Source: Serratia odorifera
Lineage (GTDB): Bacteria > Pseudomonadota > Gammaproteobacteria > Enterobacterales > Enterobacteriaceae
Direction of reading: 5' to 3'
Assembly (NCBI RefSeq): GCF_900635445.1
Contig: NZ_LR134117.1
Span: 806,001 to 870,000 of the forward strand
DNA length: 64,000 nucleotides
The notes beneath the pieces are model-generated. The model saw only the letters and a program-made list of their open reading frames with translations, ran no database searches and was not told the origin of the DNA. Below, in pieces: positions 26,518 to 36,638 of the stretch (positions within the stretch are counted from its first letter, which is position 1; the number at the start of each line of letters is the position of its first letter). Position numbers and translations under genes: made by a program.

Positions 26518-28080
26518 CTATTTCAACAGGTTGTCTAACTGATTGATATCGCCGTTGTTATGCAGATGTGGCACCGTCCAGCCATGCCGGTCGTAATCGG
26601 ACAGGCAGCGATCGACCATTTGCATCATCTGATCCATGCTGCCGGAGCTTTGCGCGTGGCGCAGGCATTGCAGGCGGATCTCGTCCTGGCTGCCGGCATA
26701 ATTGATCTCATACAGTTCGTGACGGCCGCCGAACTCACTGCCGATGGCGTCCCACATCAGTTTGAGGATCTTGATGCGCTCGACGTGATCCATGCCGTTC
26801 GAGCCACGCACGTACTGCGCCAGATACTTGTCGATCGCCGGATTGTCCATGTCGCGCACGCTGGACGGCAGATAGATCAGCCCGCTGGTAACGTTCTTCT
26901 CGATGATGTGCTTCACTTTGGTGTAGGCCATCGGCGCCATCACGCGATAGGTTTGCAGCGCGGCGGAATCCGGCAGATAGGCGCCATTTTTCCATTCGGT
27001 GGCCTCGGCACACATCGCGTCGCTCAGCGACCAGAACAGGTTGCGCCAGGCCACCACTTCGCCCAGATCGGCCTGTACGCCACGGAACTCCAGCACCCCG
27101 GTGCAACCGAGGCTTTTTTGCAGCAGTGCGGTGATAAAATCCATCTTCACTGCCAGTCGCACGCAGGCCTGCAGTGGGAACAGGCGCGCAAACCCGCCTT
27201 CGGTGCTCCAGCGGCGGCAACGATCGAAGTCGCGGTAGATCAGCACGTTTTCCCACGGGATCAGCACATGATCCATCACCAGGATCGCATCGTTTTCATC
27301 AAAGCGGCTGCTGAGCGGATAATCGAACGGCGATCCGGTGGCGCCGGCCACCAGCTCGTATGACGCACGCGAGATCAGTTTGACGCCTTCAGCATCCATC
27401 GGCGCGACGAACATCAGCGCGAAGTCCGGGTTATCGCCCATGACCTGCGCCGAACCGAAGCCAATAAAGTTGTAGTGGGTCAACGCCGAGTTGGTTGCGA
27501 CCACCTTGGCACCGCTGACCACAATGCCGGCGTCGGTTTCTTTTTCCACCTTGATGAACACGTCCTTCACCTCGTTGACCGGCTTATGACGATCGATCGG
27601 CGGGTTGACGATGGCGTGGTTGAAGTACAGGCCTGTTTCCTGAATACGCTGGTACCAGTGGCGTGCATTGTCGGCAAACTGACCATAAAATTCAGGATTT
27701 GCGCCTAATGCGCTGCCAAAGGCGGCTTTGTAGTCCGGCGTGCGCCCCATCCAGCCGTAGCTTTGGCGCGACCAGTCGGCAATGGCGTCACGCTGTTGGC
27801 GCATCTCTTGTGGGCTACGGGCATAGCGGAAGAATTTATGGGTATAGCCGCCGTTGCCGGTGTCGGTGCCCCAACACAGGCGGTCGTGGCTGGCCGGCGC
27901 GTGCAGCGCATCATACAGCTGGCCGACGGAGGCCGCCGCGTTGCGAAAGGCAGGGTGCGTGGTAACGTCCTTTACCCGTTCGCCGTAGATGTAAATTTCG
28001 CGGCCATCTTGCAGGCTTTTCAGGTATTCGGCACCGGTAAACGGGCGCTTGGCATCGGCACGGAAATCTTCTGGTTTCAT
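26518..28080 (-). CDS. hpaB: 4-hydroxyphenylacetate 3-monooxygenase, oxygenase component HpaB
   Basis: FADH2-using monooxygenase, 520 residues, intact, that makes 3,4-dihydroxyphenylacetate (homoprotocatechuate). It starts MKPEDFRADAKRPFTGAEYL and contains AIVNPPIDRHKP, VSGAKVVATNSALTHYNFIG and TGVLEFRGVQADLGEVVAWR, typical of HpaB. Upstream, about 210 bases separate it from hpaA, enough for an HpaA-activated promoter. Confidence 0.97.
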   Translation of the reverse strand: MKPEDFRADAKRPFTGAEYLKSLQDGREIYIYGERVKDVTTHPAFRNAAASVGQLYDALHAPASHDRLCWGTDTGNGGYTHKFFRYARSPQEMRQQRDAIADWSRQSYGWMGRTPDYKAAFGSALGANPEFYGQFADNARHWYQRIQETGLYFNHAIVNPPIDRHKPVNEVKDVFIKVEKETDAGIVVSGAKVVATNSALTHYNFIGFGSAQVMGDNPDFALMFVAPMDAEGVKLISRASYELVAGATGSPFDYPLSSRFDENDAILVMDHVLIPWENVLIYRDFDRCRRWSTEGGFARLFPLQACVRLAVKMDFITALLQKSLGCTGVLEFRGVQADLGEVVAWRNLFWSLSDAMCAEATEWKNGAYLPDSAALQTYRVMAPMAYTKVKHIIEKNVTSGLIYLPSSVRDMDNPAIDKYLAQYVRGSNGMDHVERIKILKLMWDAIGSEFGGRHELYEINYAGSQDEIRLQCLRHAQSSGSMDQMMQMVDRCLSDYDRHGWTVPHLHNNGDINQLDNLLK

Positions 28081-28294
28081 TGCGTCTTCCTCGTAATCGG
28101 CAGTGTAAGACCGTTGGCTCGGTCATTGTTAAAATAATGTTTTTATTTGGTTGCTTAATTGAAGCTGCCGAACGCGGTTTCGAGAAGAGACTTTTGCGGC
28201 AATCGCCGGTACTTTTCGCTGAGGATGGCCGCCAGAGCGGCAAACTGTGACGCAGATACGTTATGGCCGCCGCGCGGGAGGCGACGGCCGGGGT

Positions 28295-29176
28295 TTAACG
28301 CGCACGATAACTCGAGGGTGAACAACCTTCCAACCGATTGAAAAATCTTGCGAAATAGGCCGGATCCTTGAATCCCAGATCGTAAGCGGTTTCATGCACC
28401 GTGCAGGCGCCGAACAGCAGCAGCCGCTTCGCTTCACGCAAGATCCGGTCAAAAATCAGCCGCTTGGGCGAGCGGTTGGCAAATCGACGACACAAATCGT
28501 TGAGCCGCGACTCCGTCACCCCCAGCGCCTGTGCATATTCCGGCACCGGCAAGTGTTCGCGGAAGCGCTCATCCACCATTTTGTTGAAGCGCTGGAATAT
28601 TTTCAGCTCACCTCGCACGCCGGTGGCGGCGGAATCCTCCAGATCGGTATTGCGCAGCAACAGCGTGAACACCGCCTGCGCCAGCAATGCCAGCGTTTGC
28701 TCGCGAGCGGCCAGGTTGCCGGCAAATTCGCGACGGATCAGCGCCCAGTAATGGCTGAGCGCCGTCAGTTCTTGCGGCACGCCGGCCAATGACAGGCAAA
28801 TGCCGGGCATATCCAGCGCCAGGTTGCTGCCGGGATACAGCCGCTCCAGCAATGGCCATATCAATTCCTGGCGCACCGTCAGCACGTGTCCGTCGCTGTC
28901 CGGTTCGGTGAAAAAGGCGTGCGGTACCGACGGTGGCGTCAGGATGAAGAGCGGCGCCTGCACTGAATAATGCTGATCGTCCAGTTGCAGTTCGATTTTG
29001 CCGGTTTCCAGAAAATGCACCTGAAAAAAGCTGTCGTGCCAATGCACCTGCATATCGCGGCCAAAAAACGCCGCCAACCCGGCAAAGGTTTCGTAATGCA
29101 CCTCATCCGCGGCGTAGCGCGCATCGTACTCCTTGCAAATATCGATGTTGGCGATAAAGCCGGTACTTTTCTGCAC
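28295..29176 (-). CDS. hpaA: AraC-family activator HpaA
   Basis: 293 residues: N-terminal cupin (VHWHDSFFQVHFLETGKIEL) and C-terminal AraC helix-turn-helix (YAQALGVTESRLNDLCRRF; HETAYDLGFKDPAYFARFFN). In E. coli W, HpaA activates hpaBC in response to 4-hydroxyphenylacetate. It lies between hpaX and hpaB exactly as in E. coli. Confidence 0.93.
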   Translation of the reverse strand: MQKSTGFIANIDICKEYDARYAADEVHYETFAGLAAFFGRDMQVHWHDSFFQVHFLETGKIELQLDDQHYSVQAPLFILTPPSVPHAFFTEPDSDGHVLTVRQELIWPLLERLYPGSNLALDMPGICLSLAGVPQELTALSHYWALIRREFAGNLAAREQTLALLAQAVFTLLLRNTDLEDSAATGVRGELKIFQRFNKMVDERFREHLPVPEYAQALGVTESRLNDLCRRFANRSPKRLIFDRILREAKRLLLFGACTVHETAYDLGFKDPAYFARFFNRLEGCSPSSYRAR

Positions 29177-29203
29177 CTGTCGACTCCTCTGGGTTAGCGA
29201 TGA

Positions 29204-30574
29204 CTATGGCGTTGCACGCGGGCGTGACGCCTTCATCGGGATCCGCCATACCAACAGCGCGCCGATCACCAGCAGCGCCGCCACGAAATACAGCCCGGCA
29301 TTGAAGCTGCCGGTAAGATCCTTGAGCCAGCCGATCAACAATGGGCTGACCGCCGATCCGATATTGCCGGTGGCATTGATCACTGCGATCCCTATCGCAC
29401 GGGCTTCCAGGCTGATCGACCGATCGGGCGTGGTCCAGAAGATCGCCATCGCGGTAAACGACCCCACCGACGCCATGATGATGCCAAACAGCTGGATCAG
29501 GCTGTGATCGGTGGCCGACGCCAACAGCCAGCCGGCGGCGGCAAACAGATACGGCAATGCGGTATGGTGCTTGCGCTCCTGCAATCGATCCGATCGTTTG
29601 CTCCACCACACCATGCCGGCGATGGTGCAGATCTGCGGGATCGCCGCCAAAATGCCGATGGTGATATTGCTGCTGCTCTGGTTAAAGCTTTGCAGGATCT
29701 GCGGCGTCCAGATATTGATCGCACTGAGGGTATTGGTCAGGCAGAAATATGCCAGCGTATACGTCAGTACGATCGGCGTGAAGATTTCACGCCACAGGCT
29801 GCGCTGCTGCAACGCCTGGTGGCTGCTTGGTCCTTCCGGTTGCACCAGCGTCAGCCGATCGGCGGCCATCATCGCCTGCAGGCTGGTTTTTTCCTCGTCC
29901 GTCAGCCATTTGGCCTTCGCCGGCGTATCGTCGAGGTAGAACCACACCGCCACGCCGAGGATCACCGACGGGATGCCTTCCAGCAGGAACAGCCACTGCC
30001 AGCCTTTCAGATCCAGCACACCGTCCAGCGCCAGGATGTAGCCTGAAACCAGCGAACCGATCGCCATGGTCACCGGCATGGCGATCATGAACAACGCGTT
30101 GGCGCGGGCGCGATAAAACGCCGGGAACCAGTAAGTGAGGTACACCAGAATGCCCGGCAGGAAACCGGCCTCGGTGATGCCGACGATCATGCGCAGCACG
30201 TACAGACTGGTCGGCCCGGTGGCGAACAGCGTGCAGGTGGAGGCAATGCCCCATAGCACCATGATGGTGGCTATCCAGCGGCGCGCGCCAACGATGCTCA
30301 GCATCATGTTGCTGGGGATACCGAAAATCACATAGGTCACGTAAAACAGCGTGGCCGCCAAGCCGAACATGGTCGAACTAAGCCCAAGATCCTTGCCCAT
30401 GGTCAGACCGGCAAAGCCGATGTTGATGCGATCGAGGAACGAGAAAACAAAGAGTACAAACAAAAACACGATCAGGCGCCGAAACAACTTTTTAATCACC
30501 GATTGCTCGGCGGCGGTTAACGCTTTATGTTGCTGCGCCGGGTTGGCCGGCGCGATCGAATCGACGTGGTTCAT
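29204..30574 (-). CDS. hpaX: 4-hydroxyphenylacetate permease HpaX (MFS)
   Basis: MFS anion:cation symporter of 456 residues, 12 helices, starting MNHVDSIAPANPAQQHKALT. The motif FLDRINIGFAGLTMGKDLGL and the WFYLDDTPAKAKWLTDEEK loop are typical of the HpaX/ACS family. The upstream extension of the frame overlaps hpaI, so the ATG at 30574, two bases past the hpaI stop, is chosen. Imports 4-hydroxyphenylacetate and related acids. Confidence 0.93.
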   Translation of the reverse strand: MNHVDSIAPANPAQQHKALTAAEQSVIKKLFRRLIVFLFVLFVFSFLDRINIGFAGLTMGKDLGLSSTMFGLAATLFYVTYVIFGIPSNMMLSIVGARRWIATIMVLWGIASTCTLFATGPTSLYVLRMIVGITEAGFLPGILVYLTYWFPAFYRARANALFMIAMPVTMAIGSLVSGYILALDGVLDLKGWQWLFLLEGIPSVILGVAVWFYLDDTPAKAKWLTDEEKTSLQAMMAADRLTLVQPEGPSSHQALQQRSLWREIFTPIVLTYTLAYFCLTNTLSAINIWTPQILQSFNQSSSNITIGILAAIPQICTIAGMVWWSKRSDRLQERKHHTALPYLFAAAGWLLASATDHSLIQLFGIIMASVGSFTAMAIFWTTPDRSISLEARAIGIAVINATGNIGSAVSPLLIGWLKDLTGSFNAGLYFVAALLVIGALLVWRIPMKASRPRATP

Positions 30575-30575
30575 A

Positions 30576-31370
30576 TCAGTAGACCCCGGAAGGTTGCGTC
30601 GGCGAGTTACCCGGCTTGAAACGTTCGGCCAATGCTTCGGCAGCGCGCGCCAGCAAGGTGGTATCGACCCCAACGGCGACAAACAGCGCGCCGGATTCCA
30701 AATAGTGCTGCGCCAGATCGGGCTGTGCCATCAGGATGCCCGGTGCTTTGCCGGCGGCGCAAATGCGCGCAATGGCGTCGTCGATGGTGCGCTGCACCTG
30801 CGGATGCTGCGGATTGCCGGCAAAGCCCATATCGGCGCTGAGATCCGCCGGGCCGATAAATACCCCGTCCACGCCGTCCACCTGTAGGATTTCATCCAGA
30901 TTATTCACTGCTTCGCGGGTTTCGATCTGCACCAGCACGCACATCTGCGCGTCGGCGGCCTGCAGGTAGTTCTCTACCCGGTTCCAGCGCGACGCACGCG
31001 CCAGTGCGCTGCCGACGCCCCGTATGCCCTGCGGCGGGTAGCGGGTAGCACGCACTGCGTCCCGCGCCTGTTTGGCATTCTGGATCATCGGGATCAGCAG
31101 GGTTTGGGCGCCAATGTCCAGCAGTTGCTTGATCACCACCGGATCGTTCCACGGCGGACGCACCACCGGCTGTACCGGATACGGCGCCACCGCCTGCAAC
31201 TGGCCGAGCACCGTCTGCACGTTGTTAGGCGCGTGTTCGCCGTCGATCAGCAACCAGTCAAATCCGGCACCGGCAAGCAGTTCCGCGCTGTAGCTGCTGC
31301 ACAGCCCTAGCCACAGACCGATCTGCGGGCGTTTTTGCTGCATCGCCAGCTTGAAGGCATTGGTTAACAT
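30576..31370 (-). CDS. hpaI: 4-hydroxy-2-oxoheptanedioate aldolase HpaI
   Basis: Class II pyruvate aldolase, 264 residues, splitting 4-hydroxy-2-oxoheptanedioate into pyruvate and succinic semialdehyde. Family motifs: LTNAFKLAMQQKRPQIGLWL, DWLLIDGEHAPN, PPQGIRGVGSALARASRWNR, VQIETREAVNN (metal glutamate), GPADLSADMG. The ATG at 31370 has GGAGAA upstream. Confidence 0.96.
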   Translation of the reverse strand: MLTNAFKLAMQQKRPQIGLWLGLCSSYSAELLAGAGFDWLLIDGEHAPNNVQTVLGQLQAVAPYPVQPVVRPPWNDPVVIKQLLDIGAQTLLIPMIQNAKQARDAVRATRYPPQGIRGVGSALARASRWNRVENYLQAADAQMCVLVQIETREAVNNLDEILQVDGVDGVFIGPADLSADMGFAGNPQHPQVQRTIDDAIARICAAGKAPGILMAQPDLAQHYLESGALFVAVGVDTTLLARAAEALAERFKPGNSPTQPSGVY

Positions 31371-31396
31371 GATGTTCTCCTTGTTGACTGCCGGCG

Positions 31397-32200
31397 TTAG
31401 ACAAAGCGGCAGCTGATACAACCCATCTGGCCATAATCCACGTGGAAGGTATCGCCGCGCCGCGCCGCTACCGGCCGGGTAAACGACCCGCCGAGGATGA
31501 TCTGCCCAGCCTCCAGTTCCACGTCATGCGGGAACAGTTTGTTCGCCAGCCAGGCTACGCCGTTGGCCGGGTGGTTGAGCACCGCCGCCGCCACGCCGGA
31601 CTCCTCGATCACCCCGTTGCGATACAGCAGTGCCGATATCCAGCGCAGATCCAGCGCGTCCGGTCGGATCGGTCGCCCCCCCAACACCACGCCGGCGTTG
31701 GCCGCGTTGTCGGAAATGGTGTCGAACACCTTGCGCGGCCGCTGGGTTTGCGGATCGACGTTATGACTGCGCGCATCAATGATCTCCAGCGCCGGGATGA
31801 CATAGTCGGTGGCGTTGTAGACGTCGAACAGCGTGCAGTTCGGCCCGCGCAGCGGTTTGGCCAGCACGAACGCCAGCTCTACCTCGACGCGCGGCACGAT
31901 AAAGCGCTCCAGGGGAATGTCACTGCCGTCGTTAAAGAACATATCGTCCAGCAACGCGCCGTAGTCCGGCTCGCTGATTTGCGAACTGACCTGCATGGCA
32001 CGTGACGTCAGGCCAATCTTGTGCCCCTTCAACTGCCGCCCTTCGGCTATCTTCAGCGCCACCCATTGCCGTTGAATGGCATAGGCGTCCTCGAGCGTCA
32101 TCTCCGGGTGATCCAGCGACAGCGCGCGGATCTGCTCTCGATTTTGTTCCGCCTGATGCAGGCGTTGTACGGCATGGCTCAAAACGTCTTTATCCAGCAT
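31397..32200 (-). CDS. hpaH: 2-oxo-hept-4-ene-1,7-dioate hydratase HpaH
   Basis: 267 residues, intact. The sequence (GHKIGLTSRAMQ, PDYGALLDDMF, VEVELAFVLAKPL, NGVAWLANKL) is typical of the HpaH/MhpD hydratase family, which adds water across the enol double bond. Thirteen bases separate its ATG from the hpaF stop. Confidence 0.96.
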   Translation of the reverse strand: MLDKDVLSHAVQRLHQAEQNREQIRALSLDHPEMTLEDAYAIQRQWVALKIAEGRQLKGHKIGLTSRAMQVSSQISEPDYGALLDDMFFNDGSDIPLERFIVPRVEVELAFVLAKPLRGPNCTLFDVYNATDYVIPALEIIDARSHNVDPQTQRPRKVFDTISDNAANAGVVLGGRPIRPDALDLRWISALLYRNGVIEESGVAAAVLNHPANGVAWLANKLFPHDVELEAGQIILGGSFTRPVAARRGDTFHVDYGQMGCISCRFV

Positions 32201-32214
32201 TTACGGCCCCTTGC

Positions 32215-32601
32215 TCACTCGTTACGAAATAGCGCGTGTACGTTGTTCTGCTTGTAATTCAGCAGCGGATCCAGTTCTTCAATGGTGAAAGACAGCGCCA
32301 GATAGCGGCTGGCCATCAGCGCGGCGAAATGCTCTTTGATCAGGGCGAACAGCATCTCGCCACCTGCTGTCGGCTGTCCTGACTACGGCCCGTGGCCGAT
32401 TTTCAACGTCATGTGTACAAAGGCGTAGTCATGCCGACCGTCGGCCATCTGCCAGGTATCCAGCCAGATGGCGCGGCTGCGCACCCCGGCCAGCGGGAAA
32501 ATGCCGGTATCGACCAACGCCTGGTTGACCTTGGCGAACAGCGCGGGTAAATCAGCCTCTGCGCGAATATTGTCGGTACATTCAGCGTAAAAATGTGGCA
32601 T
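32215..32601 (-). CDS. hpaF: 5-carboxymethyl-2-hydroxymuconate delta-isomerase HpaF, compensated frameshift
   Basis: About 128 residues of the CHMI family, starting MPHFYAECTDNIRAEADLPA with catalytic Pro-2. An apparent TAG at about 32385 arises because one base is extra in the GGGCC run and one is missing about 25 bases later. Correcting both gives IGHGRSQDSRQQVGEMLFAL, and the original frame resumes: EMLFALIKEHFAALM and HALFRNE to TGA at 32217-32215. A real stop here would truncate the enzyme; the paired indels argue for sequencing error. Confidence 0.87.
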
Positions 32602-32609
32602 GCGGCACC

Positions 32610-33467
32610 TCAGGCGTCGGCGGGCAGAGGGAAAACGGCGTTGACCTGTCCGGTGCCGGAACTGGCGAACAGCGGGGTGATAAACTCCACCTTGCCGTCA
32701 TAGTTGTCCCAGCCAAGCAGACCCAACAACATCACGGTGTCGTGCATATTGCCTTCGCCATAGCAGTAGTCGGCGTATTCGGGCAGCATTTCGCAAAACT
32801 CGCGAAAGCGCCCTTCTTCCCACAGTTTCACCACCCGTTGGTCCATTTGCTGATCGAACTGACGGGTGTAGCTGTTCATACCCTGCTCGGCACGCTGATC
32901 GTCGATAAAACGATGCGACAGCGAGCCGCTGGCCAACACCGCTACGGTGCCATCGTATTGTTCAATCGCGCTTTTGATCGCTTCGCCGAGACGGCGGCTG
33001 TCGGCAAAGTCATGCACCGTACAGAAGGCGGAGATCGACACCACCTTGAAGTGCCGATCGGCGTTCATATAACGCATCGGCACCAGCGTGCCGTACTCCA
33101 GCTTCAGGCTCGGGATATCATGCGCCTTGGCGCGTACTCCGAGCTTGCAGGCTTCGTCGGCGATCAGCTGACCGAGCTGCGGGTTGCCGTCGTATTCATA
33201 GCGCATGTCGCGAATGAAGTGCGGCAGTTCGTTGCTGGTGTAAACGCCCTGAAAATGCGCGCTGCAATTGATGTGATAGGCGCTGTTCACCAGCCAGTGC
33301 GTATCGAACACGATAATGGTGTCGACGCCCATTTCACGGCAGCGGGCGCTGATTTCCCGATGGCCGTCGATCGCCGCCTGGCGGCAACCGTGGTTTTTGC
33401 CCGGCAGTTCGGACAGGTACATCGATGGGACGTGTGTAATCTTTGCTGCCAACGCTAACTTACCCAT
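32610..33467 (-). CDS. hpaD: Homoprotocatechuate 2,3-dioxygenase HpaD
   Basis: Extradiol (class III, LigB-type) dioxygenase of 285 residues cleaving 3,4-dihydroxyphenylacetate. It begins MGKLALAAKITHVPSMYLSE, whose early His is a metal ligand; FDTHWLVNSAYHINC and ASGSLSHRFID carry further conserved residues. The ATG at 33467 has GGAGGAG upstream; the longer frame lacks a site. Confidence 0.95.
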   Translation of the reverse strand: MGKLALAAKITHVPSMYLSELPGKNHGCRQAAIDGHREISARCREMGVDTIIVFDTHWLVNSAYHINCSAHFQGVYTSNELPHFIRDMRYEYDGNPQLGQLIADEACKLGVRAKAHDIPSLKLEYGTLVPMRYMNADRHFKVVSISAFCTVHDFADSRRLGEAIKSAIEQYDGTVAVLASGSLSHRFIDDQRAEQGMNSYTRQFDQQMDQRVVKLWEEGRFREFCEMLPEYADYCYGEGNMHDTVMLLGLLGWDNYDGKVEFITPLFASSGTGQVNAVFPLPADA

Positions 33468-33559
33468 ATCTCCTCCTCCCCCCGCATCTTTCGCATCGCC
33501 ACCTGTCCGCAATCCGACAACCCCGGGGTGTATTTTGTTTTTAATATAAAAACACTCGG

Positions 33560-35014
33560 TTATACGCCCCAGCGCGGGATCGGGTGATCCCCATGGAAAT
33601 ACAGACGTTCTTCATTTCGGCAAACACCTCAAAGCTGTACTCGCCGCCTTCGCGCCCGGTGCCAGAAGCTTTCACCCCGCCAAACGGCTGGCGCAGATCG
33701 CGCACGTTCTGGGTATTAACGAACACCATGCCGGCTTCGATGCTGCGCGCCAGACGCATCACCTTGCTCACGTCCTGGGTCCAGATATAGGACGCCAGAC
33801 CGTACTCAACGTCGTTGGCCATGCGCAGCCCGTCCTCTTCGCTCTTGAACGGCAGCAGGCAGGCCACCGGGCCGAAGATCTCCTCCTGCGCCACGCGCAT
33901 GCGGTTATCGACGTCTGCCAGCACCGTCGGCCGCAGGAAGTTGCCGTGCTCCAGCCCCTGCGGTTTTTCCGCGCCGCCGGCCAGCAGGGTGGCCCCCTCT
34001 TCCACGCCCAGACGGATATAGCCGGAGACCTTTTCCCAGTGCTGCTGGCTGATCAATGCGCCCACCTGCGTGTGCGGATCGGTCGGATCGCCAACCCGCA
34101 GGCGATTGGCGCGCTCGGCGAAACGCTTGACGAAACTGCGGATAAATACTCTCCTGAATGAAAATGCGCGACCCGGCGGTGCAGCGTTCACCATTGATCG
34201 AGAAAATGGTGAACAGCGCGGCGTCCAATGCGCGCTCAATGTCGGCATCCTCGAACACCAGCACCGGCGACTTGCCGCCCAGTTCCATCGAATACTTTTT
34301 CAGGCCGGCATTTTGCATAATGCGGCGACCGGTGGCGGTACCGCCGGTAAAGGACACCGCGCGCACGTCGGCATGGCGTACCAGCGCATCGCCGGCGCTG
34401 GTGCCGTAGCCCTGCACCACGTTCAACACCCCGGCCGGGATACCGGCTTCCAGCGCCAGTTCACCCAGACGATCGGCGCTCAGCGGCGACAACTCGGACA
34501 TCTTCAGCACCGCGGTATTGCCCAGCGCCAGGCACGGCGCAGTTTTCCAGGTGGCGGTCATAAAGGGCACGTTCCACGGCGACACCAGCGCGCAGACGCC
34601 GACCGGCTGCACCAGCGTATAGTTGAGCATCTTGTCGTCCACCGGGTAGGTGCGACCATTCATCTGCTGACAAATTTCGGCAAAGAATTCAAAGTTGTGC
34701 GAAGCTCGTGGGATCAGCACGTTCCTGGTCTGATGGATTGGCAGACCGGTGTCGGCAGTTTCCATTTCGGCAATCTGCGGCACGTTCTGGTCAATCAGCT
34801 CGCCCAGGCGCCGCATCAGGCGCGCACGTTCCTTCATCGGCGTATTGGCCCATTTCGGGAACGCCTGTTTGGCGGCGGCCACCGCCAGTTCGATTTCCGC
34901 CTGTCCACCGGAAGCAACCTCCGCCAGCACCTCGCCGTTGGCCGGATTGCTGGTGGTGAAGTACTCTTTGCTGGCAACGTTCTTGCCGTTAATCCAATGG
35001 TTGATGGTTTTCAT
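33560..35014 (-). CDS. hpaE: 5-carboxymethyl-2-hydroxymuconate semialdehyde dehydrogenase HpaE, two frameshifts
   Basis: NAD-dependent aldehyde dehydrogenase of about 487 residues. It shows VSPWNVPFM, VSFTGGTATGRR, the catalytic glutamate in MELGGKSPVLVFED, nucleophile Cys in NGERCTAGSRIFIQESIY, and FGPVACLLPF. The frame breaks near 34150 (after ESIY) and near 33590. After the second correction the family C-terminus CISMGDHPIPRWGV appears, with TAA at 33562-33560; the uncorrected frame runs to 33541. It overlaps the hpaG2 stop by 4 bases. Confidence 0.93.
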
Positions 35015-35775
35015 CGCAGGCTCTCCTGATAATTTCTTTCACTGATGATGTGGTTGACCAAACGGCCAATGCCTTCTATCTCCACCACCACTTCGTCCCC
35101 CGGCTGCACGTCGGCCAGCCCCTTTGGCGTGCCGGTGGCGATCATGTCACCCGGTTGCAGCGTCATAAATGCGCTCAGGTAGCTGATAAGGAAAGGAATG
35201 TCGAAAATCATGTCGGCGGTGGTACCGCGCTGGCGCAGCTCGCCGTTGATATAGGTGCTGAGCGGTAAATTGTGCGGATCGTCAATATCGTCCCGATCGA
35301 CGATATACGGGCCAATCGGCGTCAATCCGTCGCGGCTTTTTACCCGCAGGTTCGGCCGGTAGTAGTTTTCCAGATAGTCGCGAATGGCGTAGTCGTTGCA
35401 CAGGGTGTAGCCGGCAACATACTCCATCGCCCGTTCACGGCTGACGTTGCGGGCAGTTTTGCCGATCACCGCCACCAGCTCGGCTTCATAGTGCATGTAC
35501 TCCACCCCGGCCGGGCGCATCGACACCTGACGGTGGCCGATCAGCGTGTTCGGTGCCTTGAGGAACACCAGCGGTTCTTCCGGCGCCTTGAACTCCAGTT
35601 CGCTGGCGTGATCGGCGTAGTTCAGACCCAGCGCGAACACCGTGCCCTGCGACGGCGGCAACCATTCAACCTCGGTCTCTTCCAGCACCTGGCCGTTCGG
35701 CAGCGTTACGCGCAGCTGCGGATCAACGGTTACTTCCAGCGTCTGGCCATGGTGGCGAATACGGGCGTGTCTCAT
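35011..35775 (-). CDS. hpaG2: HpaG C-terminal-type subunit (decarboxylase/isomerase, FAH fold)
   Basis: 254 residues corresponding to the C-terminal half of E. coli HpaG. Motifs: FALGLNYADHASELEFKAPE, MHYEAELVAVIGKTARNVSR (metal glutamates) and ATGTPKGLADVQPGDEVVVE. With hpaG1 it catalyses isomerisation and decarboxylation of 5-carboxymethyl-2-oxo-hex-3-ene-dioate. In E. coli the two halves are one polypeptide; here they are separate genes with ATGA overlap. Confidence 0.92.
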   Translation of the reverse strand: MRHARIRHHGQTLEVTVDPQLRVTLPNGQVLEETEVEWLPPSQGTVFALGLNYADHASELEFKAPEEPLVFLKAPNTLIGHRQVSMRPAGVEYMHYEAELVAVIGKTARNVSRERAMEYVAGYTLCNDYAIRDYLENYYRPNLRVKSRDGLTPIGPYIVDRDDIDDPHNLPLSTYINGELRQRGTTADMIFDIPFLISYLSAFMTLQPGDMIATGTPKGLADVQPGDEVVVEIEGIGRLVNHIISERNYQESLR

Positions 35776-36404
35776 GATTGGCTTCCTCCTTGCACCACAC
35801 GGTTAGTCAGCGGCGGCAGCCCGGCGGCGCGCAGCGTTAGCTGGTCACCCGGCCTGATTTCAACCCGCCGCTGCGGCGTGCCGATCAGCAGCGCATCGCC
35901 AGGCTGCAAGGTGATGAACTCGCTGATGGCGGCGAGCAGCTCGGCAGGCGAACGCAGCAAATCGGCGCTAGACCAGCGGTCCTGCTCCACGCCGTTGATT
36001 TCGGTAACAATCTGCACATCATCAAGCGCCGCCAGCGGGCCAATATCCCCTAGCGGGCAAAAGCCGTCGCGGCATTTGGCTTTGATCGCCGGGCGATAGA
36101 AGCTGTCTTCCGCCAGGCTGACGTCGTTGGCCAGCGCGTAGCCGGCAATGTAATCAGCCGCCTGTTGCACCGGCACCTTACGCGCCACGTCACCGATCAC
36201 CATCGCCAACGTTGCGCCGCTGTAAACGGCTTCCCCCTGCGGCAACGGGATGGCGCCGCCATTGGCGAGGAAGGTGTTGCGCGGTTTGATAAACCACACC
36301 GGCGTTTTCGGCGGGGTTTTATACGGCGGTTCGCGAAACGCCTGATGCCAGGCATCGAGCTGGCTGCGGTGATTGAGCGCAACCGCAAAAACGGTTCCTT
36401 TCAT
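35772..36404 (-). CDS. hpaG1: HpaG N-terminal-type subunit (FAH fold)
   Basis: 210 residues, the N-terminal half of HpaG: MKGTVFAVALNHRSQLDAWH, WFIKPRNTFLANGGAIPLPQ, GDVARKVPVQQAADYIAGYA, and IGTPQRRVEIRPGDQLTLRA. AAGGAG stands 6 bases before the ATG at 36404. It is the first gene of the hpa operon, behind the HpaR control region. Confidence 0.92.
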   Translation of the reverse strand: MKGTVFAVALNHRSQLDAWHQAFREPPYKTPPKTPVWFIKPRNTFLANGGAIPLPQGEAVYSGATLAMVIGDVARKVPVQQAADYIAGYALANDVSLAEDSFYRPAIKAKCRDGFCPLGDIGPLAALDDVQIVTEINGVEQDRWSSADLLRSPAELLAAISEFITLQPGDALLIGTPQRRVEIRPGDQLTLRAAGLPPLTNRVVQGGSQS

Positions 36405-36438
36405 GCAGACTCCTTGGTGGTCGGTCGTGATAATAGCC

Positions 36439-36460
36439 ATTCATTAATATATTAACGAAT
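36439..36460. promoter_or_regulatory. HpaR operator, hpaG1-proximal
   Basis: A 22-base near-perfect dyad: outer arms ATTC/GAAT and inner palindrome TTAATATATTAA. It shares ATTAA-NN-TATTAACGAA with the second site. It lies about 35 bases before hpaG1, a good repressor position for the MarR-type HpaR. Confidence 0.7.
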
Positions 36461-36638
36461 ACTTTTATCCGCTGTTCAGGGTTTGTGCAATGCGGGAAAT
36501 TTGATTTGTGATCGTGATAACAAAAAATTTACATATTTGAAATATTATTGATATTTTTCAGTAAATTGCAGTAATTCGGCATTTTTTTTCACCGAAAATG
36601 GTGTTTTTGCTTTCTTCGTCACAATAAACCTGGCTACT

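Noticed and set aside
32383..32601. Truncated hpaF as a pseudogene
   Set aside because: A +1 and a nearby -1 change cancel and the conserved C-terminus follows in the original frame, so an error is more likely than inactivation.
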